Source of the DNA: DAONJL01 sp035405645 [NCBI: bacterium]
Lineage (GTDB): Bacteria; JAGOBX01; DAONJL01
Length of the DNA stretch: 47,385 bases
Direction of reading: 5' to 3'
Assembly: GCA_035405645.1 (NCBI GenBank)
Contig: DAONJL010000012.1
Span: forward strand, 9,579 to 56,963
Made by a program: the position numbers and the translations under genes. Below, in pieces: positions 18,882 through 26,502 of the stretch (its first letter is position 1; each line of letters opens with the position of its first letter). The notes under the pieces were generated by a model that was not told the DNA's origin, did no database searches, and saw only the letters and a list, made by a program, of their open reading frames with translations.

Positions 18882-19595
18882 TTATTTTTTTATTGGTAAG
18901 AATCGCCATTTTAATAATGTCCAGACTGCTTTTAAACCATCAATACCTTTTAATTTTTTCCCTTCTATTGGTTTTCTTGAATAATAACTAATTGGCACTT
19001 CTTTATATCGACAACCTAATCTAAATAATTTTGCTGTTAATTCTGGTTCTAATTCAAAACCATTACTTTCTAACTCTAAATTTTTTACTAATGAACTTTT
19101 AAATGCCTTATAACAGGTTGGTTCATCAGTTACTTTTTTAAAAAATAAAATTGAAGTAATCAAACTGACAAATCTACCACCAATATAAAAAAATATTGTT
19201 GACCAATTATTTTCTTTTTTTAATATTCGTGAACCATAACAAACATCTGTTTCCTCTTTTATTATCGGCTCTACTACTATTGGTATTTCCATTGGGTCAT
19301 ATTCTAAATCAGCATCCTGAATAATCATTATATCGCCACTGGCATTTTTAATACCTAATTTTATTGCACTTCCTTTACCTTGATTTTTTTCTGAGAATAC
19401 AGCTTTTATTCTGCCTTGTTTTTCTAATTCTAATATTATTTTTCTGCTATTATCTGTCGAACCATCATCAACAACAATAATTTCTTTTTTTAGTGGAACT
19501 TTCTCCACTTTATTAATTATTTGATTTAATGTTTTCTCTTCATTAAAAACTGGTATTATGATTGATATTAATTTTTCATTATTTTTTATTTCCAT
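18882..19595 (-). CDS. Family 2 glycosyltransferase (polyprenyl-phosphate mannosyltransferase type)
   Basis: A 237-residue GT-A enzyme. SIIIPVFNEEKTLNQII opens the fold, VVDDGSTDNSRKIILELE (about 40-57) binds the nucleotide, NQGKGSAIKLGIKNASGDIM follows, and IIQDADLEYDPMEIP (about 94-108) holds the DxD motif. YGSRILKKENNW and VTDEPTCYKAFKSSLVKNL are typical of DPM1-like bacterial transferases. The family builds polyprenyl-phosphate sugars or extends lipid-linked glycans in the cytoplasm. It is the last gene of the unit that begins with an O-antigen ligase-like protein, 14 bp after yqeK, consistent with envelope polysaccharide work. It is distinct from the transferase at 6720 (different acceptor-region motifs). 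Confidence 0.88.
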   Translation of the reverse strand: MEIKNNEKLISIIIPVFNEEKTLNQIINKVEKVPLKKEIIVVDDGSTDNSRKIILELEKQGRIKAVFSEKNQGKGSAIKLGIKNASGDIMIIQDADLEYDPMEIPIVVEPIIKEETDVCYGSRILKKENNWSTIFFYIGGRFVSLITSILFFKKVTDEPTCYKAFKSSLVKNLELESNGFELEPELTAKLFRLGCRYKEVPISYYSRKPIEGKKLKGIDGLKAVWTLLKWRFLPIKK

Positions 19596-19609
19596 TATTT
19601 TCTCGCTTT

Positions 19610-20194
19610 CTATTTATTTATTTCTTCTATTATCTTATTTCTAAATTTAATTATATTTGGATGAATATAACTATTAGTTGTTAAAAGATATTTTATTTTT
19701 TCTGTTAATATTATATATAACAATTTATTTAATCCTTTATTCAAATTATTATTTATTTCTTGATGTAATGTTAAATTTCTATCCAATGCCATAAAATCTG
19801 AAAAATAAATTAATTTACTTAATAGTGGCATATTTGCTTTTGCTGTTGTATGATATCGTATTGCTTTTAAAATATTTTTATTCTTAATTTTAAAATATTT
19901 TTTACTGATAAATTCACTAATTGGTGCATGCCAGAAAGATAAACTTTTCTTTTCTGATTTTTTTATCTTTATTTTATTCTCTTTAATAAATTTTTTATAA
20001 TCATCTTTTTTTATTGATTTTCCTATATCGTGTAAATATGCTGCTTTTATTATTTCTTCTTTTTCTAAATTCAAATTAAATTCTTTATTGTATTTTATCG
20101 CAGCCTCAACTACATATTCAGTATGTTGTTTTCTTTTATCTGGTAAATTTTTCCACCATTTTGAATTTTTTAATTCATTGATAAAGTTTTTCAT
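19610..20194 (-). CDS. yqeK: YqeK-family HD-domain hydrolase
   Basis: This is a 194-residue HD-superfamily phosphohydrolase of the YqeK type, members of which cleave diadenosine tetraphosphate symmetrically. RKQHTEYVVEAA (His24) supplies the first metal ligand, AAYLHDIGKS (His55-Asp56) the HD pair, FWHAPISEFIS the third, and AIRYHTTAKANM the fourth with the Arg-Tyr-His-Thr-Thr segment typical of YqeK. YqeK genes very often follow nadD, and here the two overlap by 20 bp, which supports the call. It acts in the cytoplasm in nucleotide housekeeping or stress signalling. Confidence 0.86.
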   Translation of the reverse strand: MKNFINELKNSKWWKNLPDKRKQHTEYVVEAAIKYNKEFNLNLEKEEIIKAAYLHDIGKSIKKDDYKKFIKENKIKIKKSEKKSLSFWHAPISEFISKKYFKIKNKNILKAIRYHTTAKANMPLLSKLIYFSDFMALDRNLTLHQEINNNLNKGLNKLLYIILTEKIKYLLTTNSYIHPNIIKFRNKIIEEINK

Positions 20195-20753
20195 CCAGTA
20201 TAAATTTCCACACCCTTTCTGGAATAAATTCAGAACAATCTTTTTTTTCTTTTATCATCTCTCTTAATTGTGAACTTGAAATATTAAATTTTGATTTACC
20301 TAAATATTCAAAATCTGTTATTATAGAATTTTTTATTGGATAACCTTCACGCTCTATTACTGCTAATTTTACAAGATTTAAAATTTCATTATATTTATAC
20401 CAATTATTAAATGCAAGAAAATTATCAGAACCAATAATTAAATAAAAAGATCTTTCTTTTTCGTTTAAGTTAAAATGATTATATAAATATTTTAAAGTAT
20501 TTATTGTATAAGAAATTTCGTGTTGTCTGATTTCAAAATCAATTATTTCATATTTGTCAGTTAAAATAAATTCGAGCATTTTCAGCCTTTTTTCAGGTTC
20601 TACATAAATTTCTTTATTATAAATTTTAAATGGAGAAATATATGCTGGTATAAATAATACTTTTTGTAATTTTAATTTTTCTAATGCTAATTCAGCACAA
20701 GTTAGATGACCAAAATGAACAGGATTAAAAGAACCACCAAGAATGCCAAACAT
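20175..20753 (-). CDS. nadD: Nicotinate-nucleotide adenylyltransferase
   Basis: NadD adenylates nicotinic acid mononucleotide to deamido-NAD, the last-but-one step of NAD synthesis. The 192 residues are normal for the family. FGILGGSFNPVHFGHLTCAE (2-21) carries the nucleotidyl-transferase motif with the two His of H-x-x-H; IPAYISPFK follows, LIIGSDNFLAFNNWYK (about 108-123) is the family's middle signature, and ISSSQLREMI near the C-terminus is the second ATP-binding motif. The start ATG 20753 follows GGGAAG in the end of the XRE gene 3 bp upstream. It overlaps yqeK, a classic pairing. Confidence 0.95.
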   Translation of the reverse strand: MFGILGGSFNPVHFGHLTCAELALEKLKLQKVLFIPAYISPFKIYNKEIYVEPEKRLKMLEFILTDKYEIIDFEIRQHEISYTINTLKYLYNHFNLNEKERSFYLIIGSDNFLAFNNWYKYNEILNLVKLAVIEREGYPIKNSIITDFEYLGKSKFNISSSQLREMIKEKKDCSEFIPERVWKFILDEKLYQ

Positions 20754-20755
20754 AA

Positions 20756-21397
20756 TTACTTCTTCCCTAATGTAAATCCCAATTGACCTTTATCATCTTT
20801 AAATAATTCTAATAAAACATAGCCACTCTTTAATAATTTATTTGCTATATTTATATCTTTTGTTCGTTCTATTTCTGTTATATTTGTTAATTGTGGTTTA
20901 TTTGATTCGATTTCAATTAATTTATTTAATAAGGTTTTTATATTTATTAAATCATTATGAAAAATTTTAAAATATGTTTCAATCATATTTGAACTTTCTT
21001 TATCAATTGTTTCTTTTTGCGATAAATTTGTTTCTTTATTTGAAGGAATTGATTTTGGTAAAATTTTTTCTTCTTTTTCTTCTTCCTTAATTATTTTTTT
21101 GTTTTTCGTTGATATGGTCATTTTCGCTATATTTATTTCTTGAAATTCTTCTGGCTTTTTGAATATTTCTTCTTTTGTATTTTCATTATATTCTTCTTTA
21201 TCATCTTCAAAAAAGAATTCTGATGGCACATTAAAAAATTCTGCTAATTTTACAATTATATGATGTGGTGGTCTTGTTAAATTTTTTTCATAAGCAGTTA
21301 ATTTATCTTCTGAAATTTCAAGTGCTAATGCTAATTTTTCTTTTGTGATATTACCCTGTGTTAATCTTAATGCTTTAATTTTATCACCGATTCTCAT
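20756..21397 (-). CDS. XRE-family helix-turn-helix protein
   Basis: A 213-residue protein with an N-terminal XRE/Cro helix-turn-helix (residues 1-65): IGDKIKALRLTQGNITKEKLA, then EISEDKLTAYEKNLTRPPHHIIVKLAEFFNVP, the usual five-helix spacing. After FFFEDDKEE comes a charged, low-complexity linker rich in Glu, Lys and Ile (about 70-130) and a helical C-terminal part with no ligand domain that I recognise. It probably binds DNA as a dimer. Its ATG overlaps the preceding gene's TGA (ATGA), so it is translated within the waaL-like/nadD unit, and it may regulate that unit or itself. Confidence 0.82.
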   Translation of the reverse strand: MRIGDKIKALRLTQGNITKEKLALALEISEDKLTAYEKNLTRPPHHIIVKLAEFFNVPSEFFFEDDKEEYNENTKEEIFKKPEEFQEINIAKMTISTKNKKIIKEEEKEEKILPKSIPSNKETNLSQKETIDKESSNMIETYFKIFHNDLINIKTLLNKLIEIESNKPQLTNITEIERTKDINIANKLLKSGYVLLELFKDDKGQLGFTLGKK

Positions 21398-23136
21398 TTT
21401 TTTATGTCCTCCACTTTTAATTGTGCTATTGTTTTTATATATTTATTTTCTTCTTTTTTTGAATACATTGTAATTCCTTTTATTGAATTAAGCAAATCAA
21501 AAAGTGGATCAATATAATTATAAAAATTATCAGTATCTAATATTCTTTTTTTATTTATTTCTGGTTTTAAATAATATCTTGATAAATTTTTTATTACTTC
21601 TATACTTTGTTCACCATTAAAATAAAAAAATAGATTTAATTTATTTTCTTTTAATTTTATTTCTTCACAAATTTTATTTGATAAAAATGATGGTATTATA
21701 TTTTCACTTGTTTTTATTATATCTTCAAGCGTATTTTTATCAGAAGCAATAATTAAATAATCATCACTTATACAATATGCTGGATTGAAATCAGTTATAA
21801 ATGGATTTTCAGTAAATAGATATTTATATTTTTTATTTTTTATTTTACCATCACGAATTTCTAAATTATATTCATAAACATTTATAATGTTTTTTAAAAG
21901 CATAGTAAAATTATTATAAAATTTTTCAGGTTCAAATATTTTTAATAAAATAAAAAATGATGGATAAGGATTTTCATTTCGTTTTTTAAATTTATAAAAT
22001 GTTAAATTTAATTCTGTATTAAGTAGATTTATAATATCATTCTCTAAATCTATTTTCAGTTCTTTATTTTTTCTCTTTATATAATTTTCATAATTTTCTT
22101 TATTATTTGTAAAATCAGCAATTTGTTGATATAAGATTGGTATATATTTTTTTATATTAAAACCATTAAGTGTATAAGATAATAAAATATTTGATGGAAC
22201 AAATTTTAAAGAAGGAATTGTATCACCTTCTTCAATATACGAATTTATCGCATATTTTTTTGATTCTGGATTGTAATGTATATAACTTTCAGATGTTGAA
22301 AAATTACTTACAATTAAAAATTGTAAAAATGTTTCATAATATTCTAATGTGTTTATATTAGTATCATCTTTTTTAAAGTATTTATTTATTAGTTTATTTA
22401 TATCAACATAAAAAAATGAATAAAAATTTTCCATCTTAATTAACTTAAATAAATTAAAAAAATTTTCATTTGCAACTAATGAATCTTTTTTGTTAAATTT
22501 ATTATTTGCAATATCTTCAATCCAATTTTTACTTGATGATAAAAATGTTTTTTCATTATTAGTAAGAAAATAAAGAGAATCAAAAAATAAGAATTTTTCA
22601 TTAAATTGAATTATTTTTATTGTTAAGCCATTTACAGAGTATTTTAAATTTTTAACAATTTTTTCTTCTTCGAGAAATTCAAATAATTTTTCAAAAAAAG
22701 CACCTTGTTGATAAATATTAAAAATAATTAAAAAAGATACCTTTTTTTCTGAATATTCATTAAAACCAATAGTAATATTATTGCCTAAAAGATTTATAAT
22801 ATTATCTAAATTTATTTCAGTTTCAATGTATTTCAAAAAATTTTCATTTGATACATTGACTTTGATTTTTTTTGAAAAGAGTTTATTTATTTTTAAATCA
22901 ACAAATTTTTTATAAAAATATGTTTTTTTAAAAATATTGAAATTATCACATAATTGAACATTATTGAAAAATGCTAATGTATTTTCAGAGAAATAAATAA
23001 TATTATCTGATTTTAATTTTTCAGAAACATAATTAAAATTTGAAATATTAATATTTTCTTTTTGTTTATGTCTGTAATAAAAAAAACCAAAAATAAAAAC
23101 AATTATGAGAATAAAAATAAGAATTTTATGTTTCAT
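21394..23136 (-). CDS. Membrane-anchored protein of unknown function (580 residues)
   Basis: I do not recognise the family. Residues 4-22 form one strongly hydrophobic helix (ILIFILIIVFIFGFFYY) followed by basic residues, so the rest most likely faces the periplasm as a signal-anchored protein. The remainder is a long mixed alpha/beta region with repeated patterns such as ENTLAFFNNV, FYSFFYVDINKLI and DYLIIASDKNTLEDIIK. These recall DUF3352-type proteins, which contain similar short segments in a periplasmic domain, but the match is by eye and weak. There is no catalytic motif. It overlaps the O-antigen ligase gene upstream by 11 bp and the XRE gene downstream by 4 bp. Confidence 0.6.
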   Translation of the reverse strand: MKHKILIFILIIVFIFGFFYYRHKQKENINISNFNYVSEKLKSDNIIYFSENTLAFFNNVQLCDNFNIFKKTYFYKKFVDLKINKLFSKKIKVNVSNENFLKYIETEINLDNIINLLGNNITIGFNEYSEKKVSFLIIFNIYQQGAFFEKLFEFLEEEKIVKNLKYSVNGLTIKIIQFNEKFLFFDSLYFLTNNEKTFLSSSKNWIEDIANNKFNKKDSLVANENFFNLFKLIKMENFYSFFYVDINKLINKYFKKDDTNINTLEYYETFLQFLIVSNFSTSESYIHYNPESKKYAINSYIEEGDTIPSLKFVPSNILLSYTLNGFNIKKYIPILYQQIADFTNNKENYENYIKRKNKELKIDLENDIINLLNTELNLTFYKFKKRNENPYPSFFILLKIFEPEKFYNNFTMLLKNIINVYEYNLEIRDGKIKNKKYKYLFTENPFITDFNPAYCISDDYLIIASDKNTLEDIIKTSENIIPSFLSNKICEEIKLKENKLNLFFYFNGEQSIEVIKNLSRYYLKPEINKKRILDTDNFYNYIDPLFDLLNSIKGITMYSKKEENKYIKTIAQLKVEDIKK

Positions 23137-24337
23137 AAAAATACAATCTATTCATTATCACAAAGATAATAGAAACAGAAATAATATAAAAACTCATATC
23201 AAAAATATTATGTAATAAAAAAGTAAAAATCGCAATTAAAATAAATATATTTTCTTTATTTTTATTTTTCAAAAGAAATTTCAAATAATAAAAAAATAAA
23301 ATGCAAAAAATAGAAAAACCAATAATACCTGTTTCAACTAAAATTTGTAAATAAAAATTATGAGCATACTTAACTTCATTAGCACCTTCAATAAAATATT
23401 TTTCATAATAATTTTTATAATTACCAAATCCAACACCCGAAAAAATAAAATCACGAAAAATATTATAAGAAATAATATTATTATAAAAATGGTGTTTAAT
23501 TGATAATTTTACAAAATTCCAATTTCTAATATACAAGAGTCCAGAAAATAAAATAAGAAAGATTATTACAAAAATTATTTTCTTTATTTTCGCTGGATAA
23601 AATAATAAATAAGCAATTGTCAATGATAAAATCGCAGAAAGAGAGCCAGTAAGAAACAAAAGAATAATACCTATAATCAATAAAATAATATTTATTTTGT
23701 TTTTGTAGAAAAGTAAATGAAAAAATGGAATCATTAAAATCAAATAGCCACCATAAGCATTTGCTAAAATAAAATTTGAAAATATTCTATTTGATTTTAA
23801 TCGAACTAATGCACTTTCAATTTCTTTCATTTTACTATTTATATATTTGAGAGTTGCTTCATCATTTTTTTTTTCAGCATATTTTTTTAATAACATTAAT
23901 TCTAATTTTGATTTTGATAATATTTCTGTTGCATCGTTAAAACCAATTAAATATTGATAAATTCCTTCAAAAGAAGTAATTAAAAAAATAATGATTAATA
24001 AAAAGTATAAAAAATTTTTTTTGATTTTGATTGCCAATAAAAAAACAAGATACATAATAATTATTTTGTATAATTCTTCTATTGTATCATTTATAAATTT
24101 TGAAAATAAAAAAGAATGGATAAGTAAAAATAAAATAATACACGGTAAAAAAAAGTTTAAATAAATAATCAATTTTTTTTTATAAAAAATAATTAAAATA
24201 ATGAGAATAGAACAAAGATAAATAATTAAATTGAGATGATAATCTTTATTAAAGATTAAATCAGGAAAAATAAATAAAAAAAGAATTGGAAGAGAAATAA
24301 TAAAAATAAAAAAATATTTTAGAGTTTCAGAAATCAT
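23126..24337 (-). CDS. O-antigen ligase / polymerase-like membrane protein
   Basis: A 403-residue polytopic protein with about ten hydrophobic helices. The diagnostic part is the large periplasmic loop and what follows it: IFSGVGFGNYKNYYEKYF (about 298-315), then KYAHNFYLQILVETGIIGFSIF (about 328-349). These carry the G-x-G-x-x-N-x and H-N-x-x-L-Q-x-x-x-E-x-G motifs of WaaL/Wzy-type proteins, which join or polymerise lipid-linked sugars at the periplasmic face. Which of the two it does cannot be told from sequence. The ATG has no Shine-Dalgarno, and a strong -10 ends only 8 bp upstream, so the transcript may be leaderless. It starts the unit that ends in a glycosyltransferase. Confidence 0.78.
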   Translation of the reverse strand: MISETLKYFFIFIISLPILFLFIFPDLIFNKDYHLNLIIYLCSILIILIIFYKKKLIIYLNFFLPCIILFLLIHSFLFSKFINDTIEELYKIIIMYLVFLLAIKIKKNFLYFLLIIIFLITSFEGIYQYLIGFNDATEILSKSKLELMLLKKYAEKKNDEATLKYINSKMKEIESALVRLKSNRIFSNFILANAYGGYLILMIPFFHLLFYKNKINIILLIIGIILLFLTGSLSAILSLTIAYLLFYPAKIKKIIFVIIFLILFSGLLYIRNWNFVKLSIKHHFYNNIISYNIFRDFIFSGVGFGNYKNYYEKYFIEGANEVKYAHNFYLQILVETGIIGFSIFCILFFYYLKFLLKNKNKENIFILIAIFTFLLHNIFDMSFYIISVSIIFVIMNRLYFYET

Positions 24338-24345
24338 TTATTAAA

Positions 24346-24373
24346 ATTATAGAAAAATATTTTTTAATGTAAA
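24346..24373 (-). promoter_or_regulatory. sigma70-type promoter ending 8 bp before the O-antigen ligase-like start
   Basis: On the minus strand TTTACA (24373-24368) and a perfect TATAAT (24351-24346) are 16 bp apart. Only 8 bases separate TATAAT from ATG 24337, so a start at the usual distance would fall on or next to the start codon. Confidence 0.45.
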
Positions 24374-24454
24374 GAATAATTTTGATTATTGTAATTTTAT
24401 AGTATTATCTTTTCTTTTATGAAAAAAATAATGTAAAATAATAAAAACAAAATT

Positions 24455-24661
24455 TTAAGAGTAAGCCTGTAAATTTTTTCCAACTGATAAACCTTTAGCA
24501 GTTTCAATTATTTTTGCATTCCCTTTTGTTTGCGGTGGTGGGGTCACAGCTGGTTCACGGCTTAAATTTTTGTTTGCTTTACTTACTTCTTTTACACTTT
24601 CATTAATTGGAATTTTATACTTGCCACCATAATAACTTGCTATTGTTTCTAATTGTTCCAT
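24455..24661 (-). CDS. Small hypothetical protein next to the fliW-divergent gene
   Basis: A 68-residue soluble protein that I do not recognise. It opens MEQLETIASYYGGKYKIP, continues with a Lys/Ser/Asn-rich middle, has a proline run (TPPPQTK, about 41-47), and ends GLSVGKNLQAYS. No signal peptide or membrane helix is present. It begins after a strong ribosome site, AAGGAGGTGGAG, which has two GGA cores. It lies 18 bp downstream of the 296-residue gene and is clearly in the same unit. The chain looks partly disordered. Position beside fliW-csrA suggests a motility or regulatory link, but that is inference. Confidence 0.6.
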   Translation of the reverse strand: MEQLETIASYYGGKYKIPINESVKEVSKANKNLSREPAVTPPPQTKGNAKIIETAKGLSVGKNLQAYS

Positions 24662-24679
24662 TTTTCTCCACCTCCTTTT

Positions 24680-25570
24680 TTATGCTATAAAATTATATAG
24701 CATTCCTTTTTCTACGACTGGAAAAAAATTATTATATGTAATTGATGATTTTACTTCTTCGATATTTTCTGCTTCTTTGATATTCTCCAATTCTTTTCTT
24801 GTAAAATTAATATCTTCAATGGATTTATTAATATTTCTTTTTAATGTTATTATTTTTTCATTATAGCCTTTAATATATTCAATATGATTCAAATAAACTT
24901 CATTTAATTCATTTATGAATTTACCAACTTTTTCCTGCTCAGATAATTTTAATGCTAATATATCTTTTTCTTTATAACTTATTTCTGCTGGAATTGGTAA
25001 TCTAAAAAAGGGTTCATCAGTTAAGCCAGTAAAAACTACTCGTTTACCTTCTTCGATAAATTTATTTAATTTTGGAGTAAATGTTTTTTTAAATTCACGC
25101 TTTTTTATTATCAACTTATTTTTTTCTTTTTCTTGTTTTTCTTCTATTTTTTCAAATTTAAAAACTGGTACATCATCATAATTACTTTCTATAAATAATT
25201 TTATTATTTTCTTTTTTTGCAGCTCAAATTTTTTTTCTAATTCTTTTTTTGCTTCTTCATCAGTTAATGAATTGTAATTCAAATAAATTTCATTTAATTC
25301 TTGCAAATCATTATATAAATTATCTAATTCACTTTCTGAAGTATCTAAATATTTATTAACATCCTCGAATAAAAATAAAGTTTTATTTAAAACTGTTAAT
25401 TGTTTATGTAATAATAATTTTACTTCTTCACGAGTTCGTGGTTTTGTAATATTTTTTGGTGCTGGCTTTTCTACTCGTCCTTTTATTTCGTATTCATAGA
25501 ATATTTTATTTAATTCAATTAAATAAGTATAAGTATAAACCGCATCGCCAGCAGGTAGTATGGAAGGCAT
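24680..25570 (-). CDS. Unrecognised helical protein divergent from fliW
   Basis: A 296-residue protein with no family I can name. It lacks a signal peptide and membrane helices. It is mostly helical with likely coiled-coil stretches near residues 90-130 (LDNLYNDLQELNEIY) and 225-270 (INELNEVYLNHIEYIK, then KSIEDINFTRKELENI). A non-helical middle, near 165-200, contains VFTGLTDEPFFRLPIPAE. The start is fixed by GGAGG seven bases before ATG 25570. The promoter is the best in the window and the leader carries five GGA triplets. Size and helical ends are compatible with a flagellar structural, chaperone or filament-associated protein, as FliW-CsrA neighbours often are, but I see no flagellin, hook or cap motif. 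Confidence 0.65.
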   Translation of the reverse strand: MPSILPAGDAVYTYTYLIELNKIFYEYEIKGRVEKPAPKNITKPRTREEVKLLLHKQLTVLNKTLFLFEDVNKYLDTSESELDNLYNDLQELNEIYLNYNSLTDEEAKKELEKKFELQKKKIIKLFIESNYDDVPVFKFEKIEEKQEKEKNKLIIKKREFKKTFTPKLNKFIEEGKRVVFTGLTDEPFFRLPIPAEISYKEKDILALKLSEQEKVGKFINELNEVYLNHIEYIKGYNEKIITLKRNINKSIEDINFTRKELENIKEAENIEEVKSSITYNNFFPVVEKGMLYNFIA

Positions 25571-25636
25571 TAACCAACCTCCATATAATTATTTATTCCT
25601 TATTATTATTCCTTTATCCTTCACACTCTTCCATTA
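25571..25636 (-). promoter_or_regulatory. GGA-rich leader, candidate CsrA target
   Basis: The leader of the 296-residue gene contains GGA triplets in ATGGAAG, AAGGATA, AAGGAAT, AAGGAAT and ATGGAGG, the last forming the ribosome site. CsrA dimers bind GGA cores, and multi-site leaders that cover the ribosome site are the classic repressed targets. csrA is the divergent neighbour's downstream partner. Binding itself is inferred. Confidence 0.4.
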
Positions 25637-25642
25637 TATTTT

Positions 25643-25670
25643 ATTATATTACTAATTTTGGAAATGTCAA
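25643..25670 (-). promoter_or_regulatory. Consensus sigma70 promoter for the 25570 gene
   Basis: On the minus strand a perfect TTGACA (25670-25665) and a perfect TATAAT (25648-25643) are 16 bp apart. The transcript should start near 25636, giving a leader of about 66 nt. No sigma28 motif was seen here. Confidence 0.65.
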
Positions 25671-25732
25671 TATATTTATTATTTTTTATTTTTGCAAAAA
25701 ATAAAGTAATTTTGAAAATATTAAAATAATCA

Positions 25733-25761
25733 TTGACTTTATAAAAAATTTATAATATTTT
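25733..25761 (+). promoter_or_regulatory. sigma70-type promoter for fliW-csrA
   Basis: TTGACT (25733-25738) is followed by TATTTT (25756-25761) at 17 bp; a better-looking TATAAT at 25751-25756 has only a 12-bp spacer. The transcript would start near 25768, about 37 nt ahead of ATG 25805, with GGGG at 25794-25797 as a weak ribosome site. Confidence 0.45.
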
Positions 25762-25804
25762 ATATTGAAAAATTAAATGAAAATTTTAGAGTCGGGGCAA
25801 AAGT

Positions 25805-26254
25805 ATGAAAATATTAACAAAAGCATTTGGTGAAGTTGAAATTGACCCAAAAGATATAATAAAGATAAAAACAGGTATATTTGGTTTTCCTAAATATACG
25901 AAATATATAATAATGATGATACCAGAAGAAGAACCGTTTGCCTGGCTTCAATGTGTAGAAGAACCAAATTTAGCATTTGTAATAATTCGACCAGAAGTAT
26001 TTAAAAAGAATTATAGATTGAAAGTTGATAATGAAGTTTTGAATACGCTTTCTGTTAAATCAGTTGATGAATTAATAAGTTATGCAATAGTTGTTGTTCC
26101 AGAAAATTTAGAGTTAATGACAGCAAATTTACAGGGACCAATAGTAATAAATCCTAAAACAAAAGAAGGCGTTCAAGCAATTTCACTTGTTGAAGAATAT
26201 ACAGTTAGACATTATATATTAAAAGAAATGAATGAATTAAAAGGGCAAGGATAA
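25805..26254 (+). CDS. fliW: Flagellar assembly factor / CsrA antagonist FliW
   Basis: FliW binds CsrA allosterically and blocks its RNA binding; flagellin competes for FliW, so flagellin synthesis is tuned to secretion. The 149 residues match the family. Signatures are the opening [17 protein letters not shown], the motif [14 protein letters not shown] (about 23-36), and [22 protein letters not shown] (about 41-62), followed by the C-terminal segment [21 protein letters not shown]. Its last codons, GGG CAA GGA TAA, overlap the csrA ribosome site, and the gap to csrA is 2 bp. No flagellin or other flagellar gene is in the window. Confidence 0.95.
   Translation: MKILTKAFGEVEIDPKDIIKIKTGIFGFPKYTKYIIMMIPEEEPFAWLQCVEEPNLAFVIIRPEVFKKNYRLKVDNEVLNTLSVKSVDELISYAIVVVPENLELMTANLQGPIVINPKTKEGVQAISLVEEYTVRHYILKEMNELKGQG
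26246..26252 (+). promoter_or_regulatory. CsrA-type motif CAAGGAT in the csrA ribosome site
   Basis: CAAGGAT at 26246-26252 matches the core of the CsrA-binding consensus (CARGGAUG) and overlaps the Shine-Dalgarno of csrA (ATG 26257). CsrA autoregulates in several bacteria. The match is visible; autoregulation is inference. Confidence 0.4.
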
Positions 26255-26256
26255 AG

Positions 26257-26502
26257 ATGTTAGTATTAACCAGAAAAAGAAATGAAAGTATAATGATAGG
26301 TGATAATATAGAGGTTTTCATCGTTGATATACACGGTGAACAGGTAAAATTAGGTATAAAAGCTCCAAAAGCAATACCTGTTCATAGAAAAGAAATATAT
26401 GAAGCAATACAGGCAGAAAATATAAAAGCAGTTCAAAAGACAGCATCAAAATTAACTGGTCTTGGTAAATTATTAAAAGAAGAGAAAGATAAAAATGAGT
26501 GA
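26257..26502 (+). CDS. csrA: Carbon storage regulator CsrA
   Basis: CsrA is a small dimeric RNA-binding protein that represses translation by covering GGA-containing ribosome sites. The first 60 residues are textbook: [20 protein letters not shown], then [26 protein letters not shown], including the N-terminal Leu-Thr-Arg and the C-terminal V-H-R that form the RNA-binding faces. At 81 residues it is slightly long, with a Lys/Glu-rich C-terminal tail (about 62-81) of the kind through which FliW acts allosterically in Gram-positive CsrA. It follows fliW by 2 bp and overlaps thrC by 8 bp. Confidence 0.97.
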   Translation: MLVLTRKRNESIMIGDNIEVFIVDIHGEQVKLGIKAPKAIPVHRKEIYEAIQAENIKAVQKTASKLTGLGKLLKEEKDKNE

